NCBI GenBank assembly: GCA_036245525.1
Contig: BTPG01000006.1
Span: forward strand, 73,069,026-73,133,025
DNA length: 64,000 nucleotides
DNA from: Semisulcospira habei
Taxonomy: Eukaryota > Mollusca > Gastropoda > Semisulcospiridae
Reading direction: 5' to 3'
This document shows, one piece after another, positions 1 to 11,204 of the stretch. Position numbers and translations under genes: made by a program. The first letter of the stretch is position 1; the number at the start of each line of letters is the position of its first letter. The notes under the pieces were generated by a model, which saw only the letters and a list, made by a program, of their open reading frames with translations, was not told where the DNA came from and made no database searches.

Positions 1-158
1 AACGTTATCATGGATTTCCATGACGTGTTGTCAGGTTTCAATAAATCAACTTTAAAATCACCGAGTATATGTATATTACCCTTGGAGTTTTGTACTTTGT
101 CAACCATTACAACAAAATCATCTTGCCAGGACACTGTAGCTGCGGGGTGTCTGTAAAT
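1..158 (-). pseudogene. LINE endonuclease domain, distal part
   Basis: Read on the minus strand this translates as an apurinic-type endonuclease segment of a non-LTR retrotransposon. It contains YRHPAATVSW followed by ILGDFKVDLL, which matches the 'GDFN' metal-site motif with K in place of N. It continues the reading that breaks off near base 591; a SINE lies between. The element runs off the window edge. Family assignment is by motif only. Confidence 0.6.
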
Positions 159-159
159 C

Positions 160-590
160 GGGGCGGTCCGTGGCGCAGTGGTTAAGGCGCCTGCCAGCAA
201 TGCCAAAGGTGCAAGGCTCGAAAACGGGTTCCGGCGTCGGACTTTTCTCCTCTGGTAAGTGTCACCGTTAATTCGGGCGGACCGTCGGGGGTTCTTTCTC
301 CGGGTACTCCGGTTCTTCCACCCCCCACCCACCCACCCACCGCCAGCCCCCCACACTTTGGTACCGGTTTCAGGCCACTTTACAAATTTTAAATACAAGC
401 GATCAAAAATCTCTGTAACTTCAGTAGCTGAACTGGCCCTTCGTCTGTCTTGTACTGTGTTTGTCTTAAATCGCGTAAATCCGTGTCTGTTACGTGAGTG
501 TGCGTGTTGGGTTTCAGTTCGCGGCGCTTTGAGTCGATTTGCCCAAAAATTGAGAAAAAGCGCCATATATAATAACGGTATTATTATTAT
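160..590 (+). mobile_element. tRNA-derived SINE with (ATT)n tail
   Basis: A tRNA-like head carries an A box (TGGCGCAGTGG at 171-181) and a weak B-box-like stretch at 215-231. It is followed by a noncoding body of about 350 bp and ends in GCGCCATATATAATAACGG plus (TAT)n. It interrupts a LINE endonuclease reading on the opposite strand. The 3' end resembles the 3' end of the L2-like LINE at 45.5-47.6 kb, which may supply its reverse transcriptase. The target duplication is not clear. Confidence 0.65.
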
Positions 591-930
591 AACTAAAACA
601 TACGAAAGTCGGGGTTGACTTAGCAGTTGCTTTTTTTTCAAGCCACAGGCTTTCCCTATGGGCGGATTCCAGGTCGCATCGTCGTGTTACGTTGTTAGCA
701 ATAGTATTGTGAACATTAACACAAATGCCAGTATGACCAGGCGCTGAAGCATCTCGCTTATGAATGGATAAATTTTGTACGGTGATAGTTTGGTTACTTA
801 TATTCTCTGTCAACCTACTTTTTGTAAAGCCAAATATATGATATGGGGAGGGTTGCCGGTTAAGTAGTACTGTAACGTCTGATACTTTACTGCAAAGGTG
901 ATATACATTGAGGTGGCCTATTCTAAGCAA
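591..930 (-). pseudogene. LINE endonuclease domain, N-terminal part
   Basis: The minus-strand frame opens with LRIGHLNVYHL and runs through GFTKSRLTENI and ESLWLEKKA, in the order expected for the start of a LINE AP-endonuclease domain (N-x-x-x-L, then the ET-type metal site, here degraded to TKS). After TPTFVCFSY the reading enters the SINE. The missing catalytic E of the ET motif and the insertion make it non-functional. Confidence 0.6.
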
Positions 931-1645
<715 letters not shown>

Positions 1646-1904
1646 GAACAAGCCACAGCGCCAGCAGCGTCGCAACTTGCGCAGGGTATACGAATGTACC
1701 GCCCTTTCATGCGACTCTTATAGCTTCGCAGCACCTTCTGTAGCACACGTAACAACCCAGAACCGAGTGTACTAACGAACTATCCATACAGAACAAACAA
1801 TAACTGCTCTTTTCACATCGGAAGCATGCAAAAGCAAGACCTTTCTTCTATACAAACACTGAAGGATAATATAGAATGTAATGAACAGTTCAGTAAAAGT
1901 GCTC

Positions 1905-2116
1905 TTAACACATTCTGCCCCAGGATCGAAATCTCCAAATTTTGAAGTTGCCCTCTGAAGGACTGTATTACAATTGTAGAGACAGATCGAGCATGATAGT
2001 TCAAGGGTGGTGCCAGAATAGCTTGGCGCCTATAGGCGCCAAGCTATTCTGACATCACCCTTGAACTATTATGCTCGATCCGTCTAGCTGTGTTGTGTCT
2101 GGGCTAGATGAGTTAC
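1905..2116. mobile_element. TTAA-C palindromic MITE
   Basis: Begins TTAACACATTCTGCCCC and ends GATGAGTTAC, so one terminus has a mutated TTAA. The centre is a near-perfect hairpin with arms containing AATAGCTTGGCGCC and its mirror. Complete relatives lie at 4945, 26716, 52241 and 53736. Confidence 0.85.
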
Positions 2117-2692
2117 ACATTGAGAACAGTATGGTGCTCGGCGAATTTCTATATTTATATCAGTACCTGCCACTCAAAATGTCTCAGAACCGTACAATAT
2201 ACTATTTGCTGGAGTAGCCTTGAAAATACGCTCTCCAAAACTAGAGAGGTGTAGCATGGGGTAAAAATGTAGCGGGTCCTTGGATGAGACAGAGCCAGGT
2301 CTCAAGCAGGCTTGCGTCATCCGAGACCTTTCTTTCCTCTTCCGCTCTCCAGTTGATTGCTTGGAACCGAACTATATCCGCGGTCGTCTGTGGAGCATAG
2401 ATCACGATTCTCAGAAGCCTTGAAATTAAAGGATTTTGATTCCGAAGGTCGCCTGGACTCAATAAGATTCATGAGAATCAATGTTAATGTCAATAAGTCC
2501 GAAAGATCTCACTTAAAAAAAAAAACAACTCAATCGCAGACATAGGGCTCTCAGTCTGACGACTCGCAATGGTCGCCACGCCGATATAGAAAGGTCACGT
2601 GACACTTTTTTATATCCGTGTGTCAACGCGACTCATAACGCAGGCTGTGGTTGTGAAATGCGGTTTTATGCTGTATATATATCAATGTACAG
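2117..2692. other. no recognisable feature
   Basis: No gene, hairpin or repeat recognised. An A-run occurs near 2515. Confidence 0.4.
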
Positions 2693-2761
2693 TATTTATT
2701 TCTTCTAGTCACAGTAAAACAAGACATTGTATTGTTTTACAGTAACTAGAAAATAAATACG
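2693..2761. repeat. inverted repeat, ~30-bp arms
   Basis: Arms read GTATTTATTTCTTCTAGT and ACTAGAAAATAAATAC around a shared ACAGTAAAACAA / TTGTTTTACTGT-like centre. I see no second copy in the window. Confidence 0.7.
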
Positions 2762-2782
2762 TTTAAAGTTACATGGCAAATT

Positions 2783-2867
2783 CCAGTATGTCTATTTTTT
2801 AGAAATGCGAGATTTTCATTGTTATATACAATGAAAATCTTGCTTTTCTCACAAATGGACATACTGG
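2783..2867. mobile_element. hairpin repeat family F, copy 1
   Basis: Left arm CAGTATGTCTATTTTTTAG plus GCGAGATTTTCATTG, mirrored by CAATGAAAATCTTGC and ATGGACATACTG. Related copies lie at 14911, 32632 and 34620. Likely a small MITE; the target duplication is not resolved. Confidence 0.75.
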
Positions 2868-3054
2868 CTTTCGTCAAATAAACGACAGAGTACAAGCACA
2901 TCCTGAAAATGTTTTGCTTTACAGAGACAAGAAGAAAATTTATTGTGAATTTCTCTACCCCAGTCTATAAATCAGATCTGCGTTGACAAAGACATACGTG
3001 CAGATCTCGAGAGGAAGGGGGAGGGGGTGAGGGGGGGGGGAGGGAGGGGAAGGC

Positions 3055-3121
3055 TTAACTCATTCAAGACGTGCCGCCTTAAAACCTCGTATCCGGAGGC
3101 GGCACGTCTCGAAAGGGTTAA
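3055..3121. mobile_element. TTAA-D palindromic MITE
   Basis: TTAACTCATTCAAGACG at the left and CGTCTCGAAAGGGTTAA at the right, 67 bp. The GTGCCGCC / GGCGGCAC arms are intact and the centre is partly deleted. Confidence 0.85.
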
Positions 3122-3421
3122 GTCAAAGGGCAGCGCGGACCTCTGGAACATCAACAGATGTTGATGTCGTAAACTCGTCCTGGTGAATAACGACTAAACG
3201 GTCGAGTACTTGTGTAAAAACGTCTTTGACACTTGAGTCTCTTCACACTATTGCTACTTTGCTACTTTTGGTACTTGAGCGAAAGGTCTTGAGACCAGTT
3301 GACGGAAATGATATTTCGTTGAGTGTTCTGTGAAACATTTTACCGCATTATCATCGGATTTTTAAGGTTAAGCGACAAATCTCGGAATTTTAAGAGAGAC
3401 CAATCTATATTCTCTCTACCA

Positions 3422-3487
3422 GCAAGAGGCTTAGATTCTTATGCGCCCGTGCATCTGCAGGGACGCATGTGAATCTATGCCTCCTAC
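3422..3487. mobile_element. TTAA-B core hairpin
   Basis: GCAAGAGGCTTAGATTC mirrored by GAATCTATGCCTC. The inner arms both carry the variant ATGCG (ATGCGCCC versus GGACGCAT) instead of ATGAG. Confidence 0.75.
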
Positions 3488-3723
3488 AGATGATTAGGGT
3501 CTGGTTAACTGATTTAACGTTTTTTGCTGAGGAGTTTATGAAAACTTTCGAAACTTTTTTTCCCTGACACATATATTCAACTGCTTCCGGCGTCGCCACC
3601 ATATGCACGCAGTTTTAAAAAGTTTAAAAAGATGTGAATATTGCACTTGCGTTTGCCAGTGTGACAAACAGCCCATATATTCATGTGTTTGCTAGTCCCC
3701 AGTTAGGGACCTTGCGGCTTTCT

Positions 3724-3898
3724 CCCTTTGGCTGTCGGAAGCACTTTTTGTCAAGGTGATTCCTGCAGTTTAGCTGTCGGTAGCGCTTTCTGTCGAGGTG
3801 ATTCCTACGGCAGTTTAGCTGTCGGTAGCGCTTTCTGTCGAGGTGATTCCTACAGGAATCACCTCGACAGAAAGCGCTGCCGACAGCCAAACGGTTAA
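3724..3898. mobile_element. TTAA-E MITE with tandemly triplicated left arm
   Basis: Three successive left arms (GCTGTCGGTAGCGCTTTC, then TGTCGAGGTGATTCC) precede a single right arm that ends CCAAACGGTTAA. The normal family structure has one of each (8353, 20151). Confidence 0.85.
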
Positions 3899-4163
3899 AC
3901 ATACATGCTGATCATTGATTTAGGACCTTACGGCCTAAAACCGCCAAGCTATTCTGTCACTACGCTAGGAAAATTAGTCGATCCTGCAAGAAGTCATGCT
4001 TTTACGCCAGTTCTGGCGCCACCCTTCATCCATCATGATCCGTCAATTGTTATCTTAGTCTTTTAAGACTGAATAAGTAGGCAGAGTGAGTAAATTTTTA
4101 GCGCCTCAAACCCCATCATGAACTGACTTCCTCAATGAAATAATGAACAATACACAAAAACGA

Positions 4164-4293
4164 AAATTAAACGTTTAGGACCTAACGTCTTGTGTTTACT
4201 AGGAAGGTGATTTCAAAGACGGGGCACCGAACAGTGTCTAAACAAATGTTGACCACAGCAGGACTCGAACGCTTTACCACCTGAGCTCCCCAG
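4164..4293 (-). mobile_element. tRNA-derived SINE S3, partial
   Basis: Reverse strand: an A-box-like GAGCTCAGGTGGTAAAG runs directly into TTCGAGTCCTG (B box, intervening bases lost). Then come GTCAACATTTGTT and GAAATCACCTTC, and ACAAGACGTTAGG near the 3' end. The same order is seen at 37433-37560 and, in part, at 50530-50601. Confidence 0.7.
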
Positions 4294-4804
4294 CTCCCAA
4301 ATAAACAAAGACGGAGACAATCTTGTGCAGATTTTCAGCAAAGAGAGACAACCAGCAATAGCAGAAAGGAAGACACATAAAGACTTACTGTCAAGGGAGG
4401 CAATTAGCAATAGACAAAAAGGAAGGCAATCATATGCATACTGCCGGAGAAAGAAAACAATTTACAATAGGCAAAAAGGAGGACAATCATAGGCAAACTA
4501 CCGGTAGAGGGAGACACTCTATCGCAAATCACAAATCTCAAAATCGCCGTTCGATCCCAGTCCCTGAGGCATTTCACCCAATCAAATGATCCGATACAAC
4601 TGCGATTTTTATTCTCCATAAAACGTCCTCCAATCAGCGCGTGTGTGCGATGCCCACAGGCGTGGAATAAAAATCGTTCTTGCTTTTTGGGAGAGATCAG
4701 TCTATCAAGATTAAATTTCCAGCGACAAACTCTACCAACCTGAAAACGGCACAGATCATAATGAGCCCGTGCGGTAACCCTGCAAGAAGCATAGAGGTAA
4801 TCCT

Positions 4805-4871
4805 GCAAGAGGCATAGATCCTCATAAGCCCCCGCTGAAAGCGGGGGCTTAAGAGGATCTACACCTCTTGC
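4805..4871. mobile_element. TTAA-B core hairpin
   Basis: GCAAGAGGCATAGATCC, a CCCCCGC / GCGGGGG centre, and the mirror arm ending CCTCTTGC. No TTAA ends are recognised here, only the core. Confidence 0.85.
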
Positions 4872-4944
4872 TGGCCATTTTTAAACCTGTTCTTCTCAGG
4901 CAGTTTAGAGGTGCGCTCTTCAAGCGGCATGAGACTTTCAATCT

Positions 4945-5158
4945 TTAACTCACTCTACCCCAACACCGAAATCCTTAAATTTTGCCGTTATCCTCTGAAG
5001 ACTGCATTGCAGTGCAGGACACAGATCGCTCATGATAGTTCAAGGGTGATGCCAGAATAGCTTGGCGCCCATAGGCGCCAAGCTATTCTGGCATCACCCT
5101 TGAACTATCATGGTCGATCCTTATCTTCCTGTGGTGTGTTTGGGGTAGAATGAGTTAA
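4945..5158. mobile_element. TTAA-C palindromic MITE, complete
   Basis: 214 bp, TTAACTCACTCTACCCC to GGGGTAGAATGAGTTAA. The central hairpin of about 110 bp (GATAGTTCAAGGGTGATGCC and its mirror) is close to perfect. Confidence 0.92.
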
Positions 5159-5596
5159 CAGGTATAGAAAAGCCTGCGGCCTATCTATCAACAGTACAAC
5201 TTGTCGACGGTATTCCAGGAGGAAGATGGCTGGCACGAAATAACATTTCGGCCTGAGGAGCTATCAGTGCAGACGTGACGGGTGAAAGGGGGTGATTGTT
5301 AAAGATGTTTAAAGCGGGGAATCCGCCCTCACAATTTCCTTCTTATTGAACGTGTCTCAGAAAAGTCAGAGGAGATTAAAAAAATTCCAGACCTGTCCTT
5401 GCGCGAATCTCTATATCTTAGGTCAGAAGAGAGATTGCTTTTTTTTGTTGTTGCTGTAAAGTGCGTTTGCTATTTACGTGGTCACGTCTTTCCGCAATAA
5501 TTTCTTTGCGAGCTATATCTGATACACTTTAATATTTTTGATGATCTTTGAGACAGTTTCATATCAGCCAGAGATACTCACATGCAGCCACTGCTC
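5159..5596. other. no recognisable feature
   Basis: No gene or repeat family identified. Confidence 0.4.
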
Positions 5597-5702
5597 ACTG
5601 AGCAAAAGTCTTCGGGCCGATGTCGGCCGCTGTTGGCTAGCGCACAGTAGTGCGCGGGCCAACCGCGGCCGACGCCTGCCCGACGATTTTGTGCGCACTG
5701 AC
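5597..5702. repeat. GC-rich inverted repeat family H, copy 1
   Basis: Arm GAGCAAAAGTC, GGGCCGATGTCGGCCGC mirrored by GCGGCCGACGCCTGCCC and GATTTTGTGCGC. Three relatives lie at 14674, 18108 and 23264. Confidence 0.75.
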
Positions 5703-6029
5703 AGGGCTCGACTCACGCTTTTTGCAGTTGGAAGAGACTGGCTGAGCATGAGAGACTTGTCCGAAACGGCATAGATCTAAGTGAACCTCTGTAGTTTCTC
5801 CGAGATACAAACTGAGAAAATATATATACCTCTGCTAGTCGAGAATCAGGACACAAATAAATATATGTTGAGCCCTCATGCGAAGTAGGTTATTGGTTAA
5901 ATTTAAGCAAATCACCGGGCACAGCGTCCCCAAAGACCAATCAGAGATCAGGAATATCAAGTGCTCATTCAACTTACTTTGAAATGCTTATTTGTTTTTC
6001 GGCGGACACTTATTCCCCTTTCTCTGACT

Positions 6030-6094
6030 GCAACAGGCATAGATTCTCACGAACCGTGCAACAGATGGGGGTTCATGAAGATCTATGTCTCTCA
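6030..6094. mobile_element. TTAA-B core hairpin, degenerate
   Basis: GCAACAGGCATAGATTCTC mirrored by GATCTATGTCTCT. The centre is diverged. Confidence 0.65.
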
Positions 6095-6322
6095 GTGGCT
6101 CTTTGTACTCTATGTTTCTTCTCAGATGGAAGTGTCCTAACTTTGACACTACTACAATATTTTTTCCACTTTCTTGAATGTCGATATTTCTGCGGGGTTT
6201 GATTGATTCCTTTTTCTGCTTGAAATTAGTAGTGAATTTATTTAATTTTATCATTAAAAAATTGCGTGCCATTTAATCTAACGGGCCAGTTTTGACACAT
6301 CAGCAGAAGGCTCATCGACCAC

Positions 6323-6366
6323 GGGCGCCAAGCTATTCAGGCACCACCCTTAAACTATCATGGTCG
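6323..6366. repeat. TTAA-C right arm only
   Basis: GGCGCCAAGCTATTC, CACCACCC, CTATCATGGTCGA. The partner arm is missing. Confidence 0.75.
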
Positions 6367-6626
6367 AAAAAGCAAAATTTTGTTAGGAATCACCTTGCCT
6401 TTAAGTTTTCACGGTCGATCTATCCCTCACATCCCTAGTCTGCAGTGGACAACTCATAAAGTTGGAATTTCATGCACAGGGCTGAATATGTTTTAAAAAA
6501 GAAAAGACTCGCCTGTGGGATATTTGAAGAGCGCCATTAGACAGGAAGAATTTTGTTACTAAAGCACGTGAGTTGTATCAAGATTACATCATTCTTTATT
6601 ATTTGCAGTGAACGCCTCTCCACTTT

Positions 6627-6691
6627 AAGTGGCATCGATCCTCATGAGCCCCCGCAAGCAGTGGGGGCTCATGAGGATCGATGCCACTTGC
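6627..6691. mobile_element. TTAA-B core hairpin, matched arm variants
   Basis: Both arms read AAGTGGCATCGATCC where the consensus is AAGAGGCATAGATCC, so two substitutions are shared symmetrically by the arms. Confidence 0.85.
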
Positions 6692-6839
6692 TATGGGGGA
6701 GGGGTTTGAGTGGGAGGTGTGTATCAGCTGCAGAGCAAAAGTATAGGGACACATGATCATAAGATGCGCTTTCTGTTGGCCGTAGCCTATATTTTCTCGT
6801 CCTGAGAGATATTATGGTGGACTCTTCACTGCGAGTGCG

Positions 6840-7219
6840 TGCGACTGCGTATGTGTGTGTGCTAATGTATGTTTGCATGTGCATGTGCGTGTGTGTGTGT
6901 TTGTACATGTGCGTGTGTGCGTGCGTGTGTGTGCGTGCGTTTGTATGTGTGTGCGTGCGCGCGCGCGTGTGTGCGTGCGTGCATGCGCGTGTGTTTGTGT
7001 GAGTGCGTGTGTGCATGCTTGTGTGTATGTGTTTGTGTGTGTGTGCTTGCGTGTGTGAGTATGCATATGCATGCGTATATGTGTGTGAGTGCATGTGTGC
7101 ATGTGTGTATGTGTGTGCGTGCGTGTGTTCGTGCGTGTGTATGTCGTGTGCGTGCATGTGTGCATGTGTTGTGTGCGTGTGTGTGTTTGTGCGTGTGTTT
7201 GTGCGTGCTTGTATGTGTG

Positions 7220-7253
<34 letters not shown>
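6840..7253. repeat. degenerate GT/GTGC-rich low-complexity tract
   Basis: About 400 bp of GTGTGCGTGC-type sequence ending in a purer (GT)n. Long Cys/Val and Thr/His reading frames across it are artefacts. Confidence 0.95.
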
Positions 7254-7255
<2 letters not shown>

Positions 7256-7639
7256 TTATTTGTATTTTATATTTCCTATATTTCATATATTTTCATATAT
7301 TTTCATACATATTTTAAAAAATGTTTGTGGGCAAATCTGGGCTGCCTTCCTCGAGAAAGACAAGTCACCGCAGTGCAGCAACACCTACCGACTTACAACA
7401 CCCAAATGTGCAACATCAATACAAATTGCATCTTGCTGAGTACACACGTACATACAGGTAATCACTGGGTACACAAATATAATCGCCACGTATATATTAT
7501 TTGTTTCCGTGACACTTCCTCAATTTACTACCAATTCCCTCAGGAAAGAACCTGGCAGTGACAATTTTCTAGGTCGTGAATAAGTCTTATTAAAAACATA
7601 AAGCCATGACACTCTACATCGGGATCTGAATCAACCCTG

Positions 7640-7745
7640 TAGGCGCCAAGCTATTCTGGCACCTCCCTCGAACTATCAAAATGTATCTGTCTCTAGAACT
7701 GGTATACAGGTCTGGTTGTCAGAGGGCCGTAGTCTCCCAAAATGA
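7640..7745. repeat. TTAA-C right half
   Basis: GTAGGCGCCAAGCTATTCTG onward with the usual downstream flank (GTCTCTAGAACTG). There is no left arm. Confidence 0.65.
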
Positions 7746-7834
7746 GGAATTTCAACGTGCAGCTCAGTGCATTTATACTCACTGCACACGGAGAAAATGG
7801 TAACACGAAAACACAACAACATATATTGTGTTGT

Positions 7835-7925
7835 TTTTGTCCTTTCTAAGCGTGTTTCTTTCTTTGTTGGAAGTTTCTATATATTGTACACGCTTGGCAG
7901 TCACCATTTTGATCCGGATTCTGGA
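7835..7925. repeat. repeat family G, copy 1
   Basis: CTTTCTAAGCGTGTTTCTTTC, then ACACGCTTGGCAGTCACC. It matches one arm of the inverted repeats at 36332 and 51585. Confidence 0.7.
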
Positions 7926-8352
7926 GAAAAATAGGAACGTAGATGCACATGCCATAATTGATTGCACACATTGATTTAAACAGAGCGTACACGCATTGGT
8001 GTGGCAAAGCTTTTCCAGATAATTATGGTGTGTACAGTATTCTGAGAACGTTACTGCGGGGGATGTGTGGTCGGATCACGAAACTGCAAGGTACTTACTA
8101 TCTGAACGGTTTGGGGTCTTTAATGTGCAAACTGCAAGAAACAGATGACCATGCGTGCGTTAAAAAAATGTTACGATAAATTAGGGATGGGGAGATAAGG
8201 TGATAATGTATAAGAGGAAAAACAACAACTTTGAAGTATAGTAAGAAAAACCCTTATTTCAGAAAAGAGTAAATACATCGTATCGAACAAAGATCTTTTT
8301 TTTTTCAAGGGGGAATGAATCAAAATGAAAACAAATTAGAACAGAACAGAAC

Positions 8353-8444
8353 TTAACCCTTTTGGTGTTGGTAGCGGTTTTAGTCGCAATGATTCCTACA
8401 GGAATCATCGAGAATAAAACCGCCACCGACACCCAAAGGGTTAA
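8353..8444. mobile_element. TTAA-E palindromic MITE, complete
   Basis: 92 bp with TTAA at both ends. Left TTGGTGTTGGTAGCGG, right CCGCCACCGACACCCAA. The GTGT/ACAC variant is shared by both arms (most copies have GCTGTC). Confidence 0.92.
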
Positions 8445-8571
8445 AAAAGAAAGAAAAGCCGTCACTGCATAGTGTTGTATTTACTGTATCTCGCGTCAGT
8501 AGCAGTGCTATCGTCTAGTTTTCTTTTACGCTTGTCCAGAGTTTATGACGCAGGCTTGCTATGTATTCTGT

Positions 8572-8652
8572 TTAACACATTCGAGACGTGCCGCATCCGG
8601 ATACGCGGCTTTAAGCTGCGCATTCGGATGCGGCACGTCTCGAATGAGTTAA
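8572..8652. mobile_element. TTAA-D palindromic MITE, complete
   Basis: 81 bp, TTAACACATTCGAGACG to CGTCTCGAATGAGTTAA, with both arms carrying GTGCCGCATCCGGAT or its mirror. Confidence 0.92.
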
Positions 8653-8814
8653 AACTCTGTACGACGCGAAAGCAACGAGACCGGCCTAAACACCGTAATT
8701 GTCATTATGTGTCGATTGGATTCGTACCGGTGTGTACACAGTATACAGATAAGCTTGCGCTGGCATTTACTGTTCAACACTTGCGCAGTATCACGCAGCC
8801 AGCTAAACCGACCT

Positions 8815-8881
8815 GCAAGAGGCATAGATCCTCATTAGCCCCAGCATAATGCGGGGGCTCATGAGGATCTATGCCTCTTGC
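8815..8881. mobile_element. TTAA-B core hairpin
   Basis: Nearly perfect core. Two mismatches in the left inner arm (ATTAGCCCCAGC versus ATGAGCCCCCGC). Confidence 0.88.
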
Positions 8882-9529
8882 GCATCTCACTTTAGTCCAC
8901 AGATCTAAGCATCGTCACTTTGAGCCTATCAATTTCTAGTTTCACTGTCTCCCACACACTCACATGGGCTGGAACGGATCCGGCTTCGAACGATTCACGG
9001 CCTATCCAGCTGAAGAAATTAAAGATCCACCAAATCAATGGAACAAGCCAGCCACGTTAGATCATCACTGAGCCTGTCCAAGATGCAAGGACCCATGCTA
9101 ATCTGTGTCTTATAAGTTTGACAGCGTTTTTGTGAGAAATATGTGATGTCCCGTATTTGCACTGTGCAAGCTTATGCCGTCTGTTTTATTTGTATCAAAC
9201 GAGCTGGTTACACGCAGACTGCATTTCGTATGTATCATTCTTTTTAGTCCTACGTCAACTTGCAGTGTGCATTCGCGACAGCGATAGCTTAAGGGTATTG
9301 CCTGATTAGTACCCCTTGTACTGTCACGATCATCGCTGGCGGAGCGGGTAAGGGGAGGGGTGGGGTGGGGATGGGAGGGGGGGGGGGGTCGGTGGTCAGT
9401 TGAGGCATCGATTGTTACACTGACAGTGGGTAGCACTTTGCACAGAAGCTTACGTGCGAGCATATCTTGGCTCTGGACGTAAGAGGGTTACAGAAAGATA
9501 TATATAGTTTAAAGCACTGAGTGAACTGG
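8882..9529. other. no gene; G-rich run near 9350-9400
   Basis: No recognised repeat except a G-rich low-complexity segment. The short reading frames here have no recognisable motif. Confidence 0.4.
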
Positions 9530-9767
9530 TTAACCCTTCACTGCCAGTGGAAGTGCTTTTTGCGTGCTGAAATCGTTGTCTATAAATTAAGTCAAGCACA
9601 AAGATCCCCAGCCGTCAAAGGAACAATGAGAAAAAGCGATTTCTGCAAGAGGCATAGACCCTCATGAGCCCCCGCAACTGGGAGGGGAGGGGGGGGGGGG
9701 AGGGAGGATCATTTAGATCTCTTGTAGCTGGGTGGTGCTCGATTATTCTCGACAGTAAAGTGGTTAA
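9530..9767. mobile_element. TTAA-B MITE, full length with G-run in core
   Basis: TTAACCCTTCACTGCCAGTGG at the left, CGACAGTAAAGTGGTTAA at the right, 238 bp. The right arm of the core hairpin is replaced by a G-rich run after GCCCCCGCAACTGGGAGG. The long outer spacer (CAAAGATCCCCAGCCGTC) is on the left. Confidence 0.8.
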
Positions 9768-10072
9768 AGCACGTGCCTCGGCGCGGCAAGGACACAGTGA
9801 CCTACTTCCGCTCTACCAACCAATTAAACAGTTGTGTCGAAAGCTGAAAATAGGTTCCTTCTATCAACAGTGTACATTAATTTTTAACATAGTCAATCTG
9901 CGTAGGTGTGGAGCAGAGTTCAGGTCAGTTCGCTGAAAATTGTACCCGGTGTGCTTAGGAAACTCCCCATACTCACTCCACCCAATTTCTAATCAATCTT
10001 CGCTCATCTTCTTTTTTATACTGTGGCAACATTGGTGTGGTTTTGAAACCCCGTACCTGGTAAAAAAAAAAG

Positions 10073-10118
10073 GTAACCCTTTGGCTGTCGGGAGCGCTTT
10101 TTGTCGCGATGATTCCTA
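10073..10118. repeat. TTAA-E left arm only
   Basis: TAACCCTTTGGCTGTCGGGAG through GTCGCGATGATTCC. The mirror arm is absent. Confidence 0.8.
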
Positions 10119-10562
10119 ACGGATTTATATATATATATATCTATAAGTCTGGGTTCCTTGGATGGATAGGCAGATCAGGCTGTAAATTAGCATTGGTTTC
10201 ACATACTTTATGTACTATTTTGGCACCGCCCTAGATCGAACTATTTTTGTCGATATAGGTATACCTCCTGGACTGCAATACACCAGTAGTTACAAGGGCA
10301 ACAATGCAGCACGCATTTCGACCTTCAGGCTGTTACCTATCAAGGTTGCATAGGTTAATGAGGACGCCTTCTCGGCGTGTTGACCTCTCACGCCGGAATC
10401 TCTGACGCTCTGCCCCGGGGCGTGTCGGGAAAAGCCAGGGTGAGGTTCGCTGGAAATCCCTTTATCGCCATGACACCGTCAGACCTCACGCAGCGCGATT
10501 GGGGTGTGCCACGACTACGCATGTCACGATTACCGGCCCTGAACTACTTCCGCCCATCTGCA

Positions 10563-11134
10563 TTGCAAGAGGCACAAATACTCCTCAGCTTCTGATTTTT
10601 CTCTCGACATCCAAGAGAATTTAAAAAAAAAAACTAGATTGTCTCTACAAACATGGAGGCACAGATTCTCATGAACACACACACTTTCTCCACATCCAAG
10701 AGAATTTCAAGGAAACTAGACTCTGTCTACAAACAGGAGGCATGGAGCCTCATGAGGCCCGACATTTTCTCTCGATATGTAAGATAATTGCAAGGGAACT
10801 AGCCCTCCAGCTCTTCAAGTATACGAGGCATACAGTCTCATGGAACCACAACTTCTAAGAGAATTCGAAGGAAGCTTTTGCAAGTCTCTAAAACACGGCA
10901 TGTATACTGACGAGCAAAAGAAATGCGACATTTTTGTAAAGTGTTTCCAATGATTCCAGAAAAGTCGCATATCTTTTGCTGGTCAGTATATTTTAATGAG
11001 CCCCGCCATTTTCTCGATTACCAAGAAAATTTCAAGGGAACTAGCCACCTACGTCTTCTTCCAACAAGCAAGAGGCGACAGGCCATCATCTCCACATTCA
11101 AGAGAATCTCAGTGGAGCTGTAGTCAATCTCTAT
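10563..11134. repeat. tandem array of TTAA-B left arm plus spacer
   Basis: Five or six degenerate units of roughly 70-95 bp. Each joins a B-arm start (GAGGCA...CTCATGAG) to CATTTTCTCTCGACATCCAAG, AGAATTTCAAGGGAACTAG. One unit is split by a TA-flanked MITE at 10905. Period and unit count are by eye. Confidence 0.7.
10905..10988. mobile_element. TA-A (Tc1-derived) MITE
   Basis: 84 bp, TACTGACGAGCAAAAGAAAT to ATCTTTTGCTGGTCAGTA, flanked by TA on both sides. It splits a unit of the surrounding tandem array. Confidence 0.9.
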
Positions 11135-11136
11135 CA

Positions 11137-11204
11137 GCAAGAGGCATATATTCTCATGAGTCCTTGCGCATGCGCATGGGCTCATGAGAATCTATGCCTC
11201 TTGC
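11137..11204. mobile_element. TTAA-B core hairpin
   Basis: GCAAGAGGCATATATTCTC with a near-perfect mirror ending GCCTCTTGC. The loop is GCGCATGCGC. Confidence 0.88.

Noticed and set aside
163..240. Functional tRNA gene
   Set aside because: Weak B box, no paired acceptor stem, and it interrupts a LINE as the head of a SINE.
6669..7561. Long Cys/Val and His/Thr-rich frames
   Set aside because: They are products of the GT-rich tract; other long frames at 15.4, 16.0 and 61.1 kb have the same cause.
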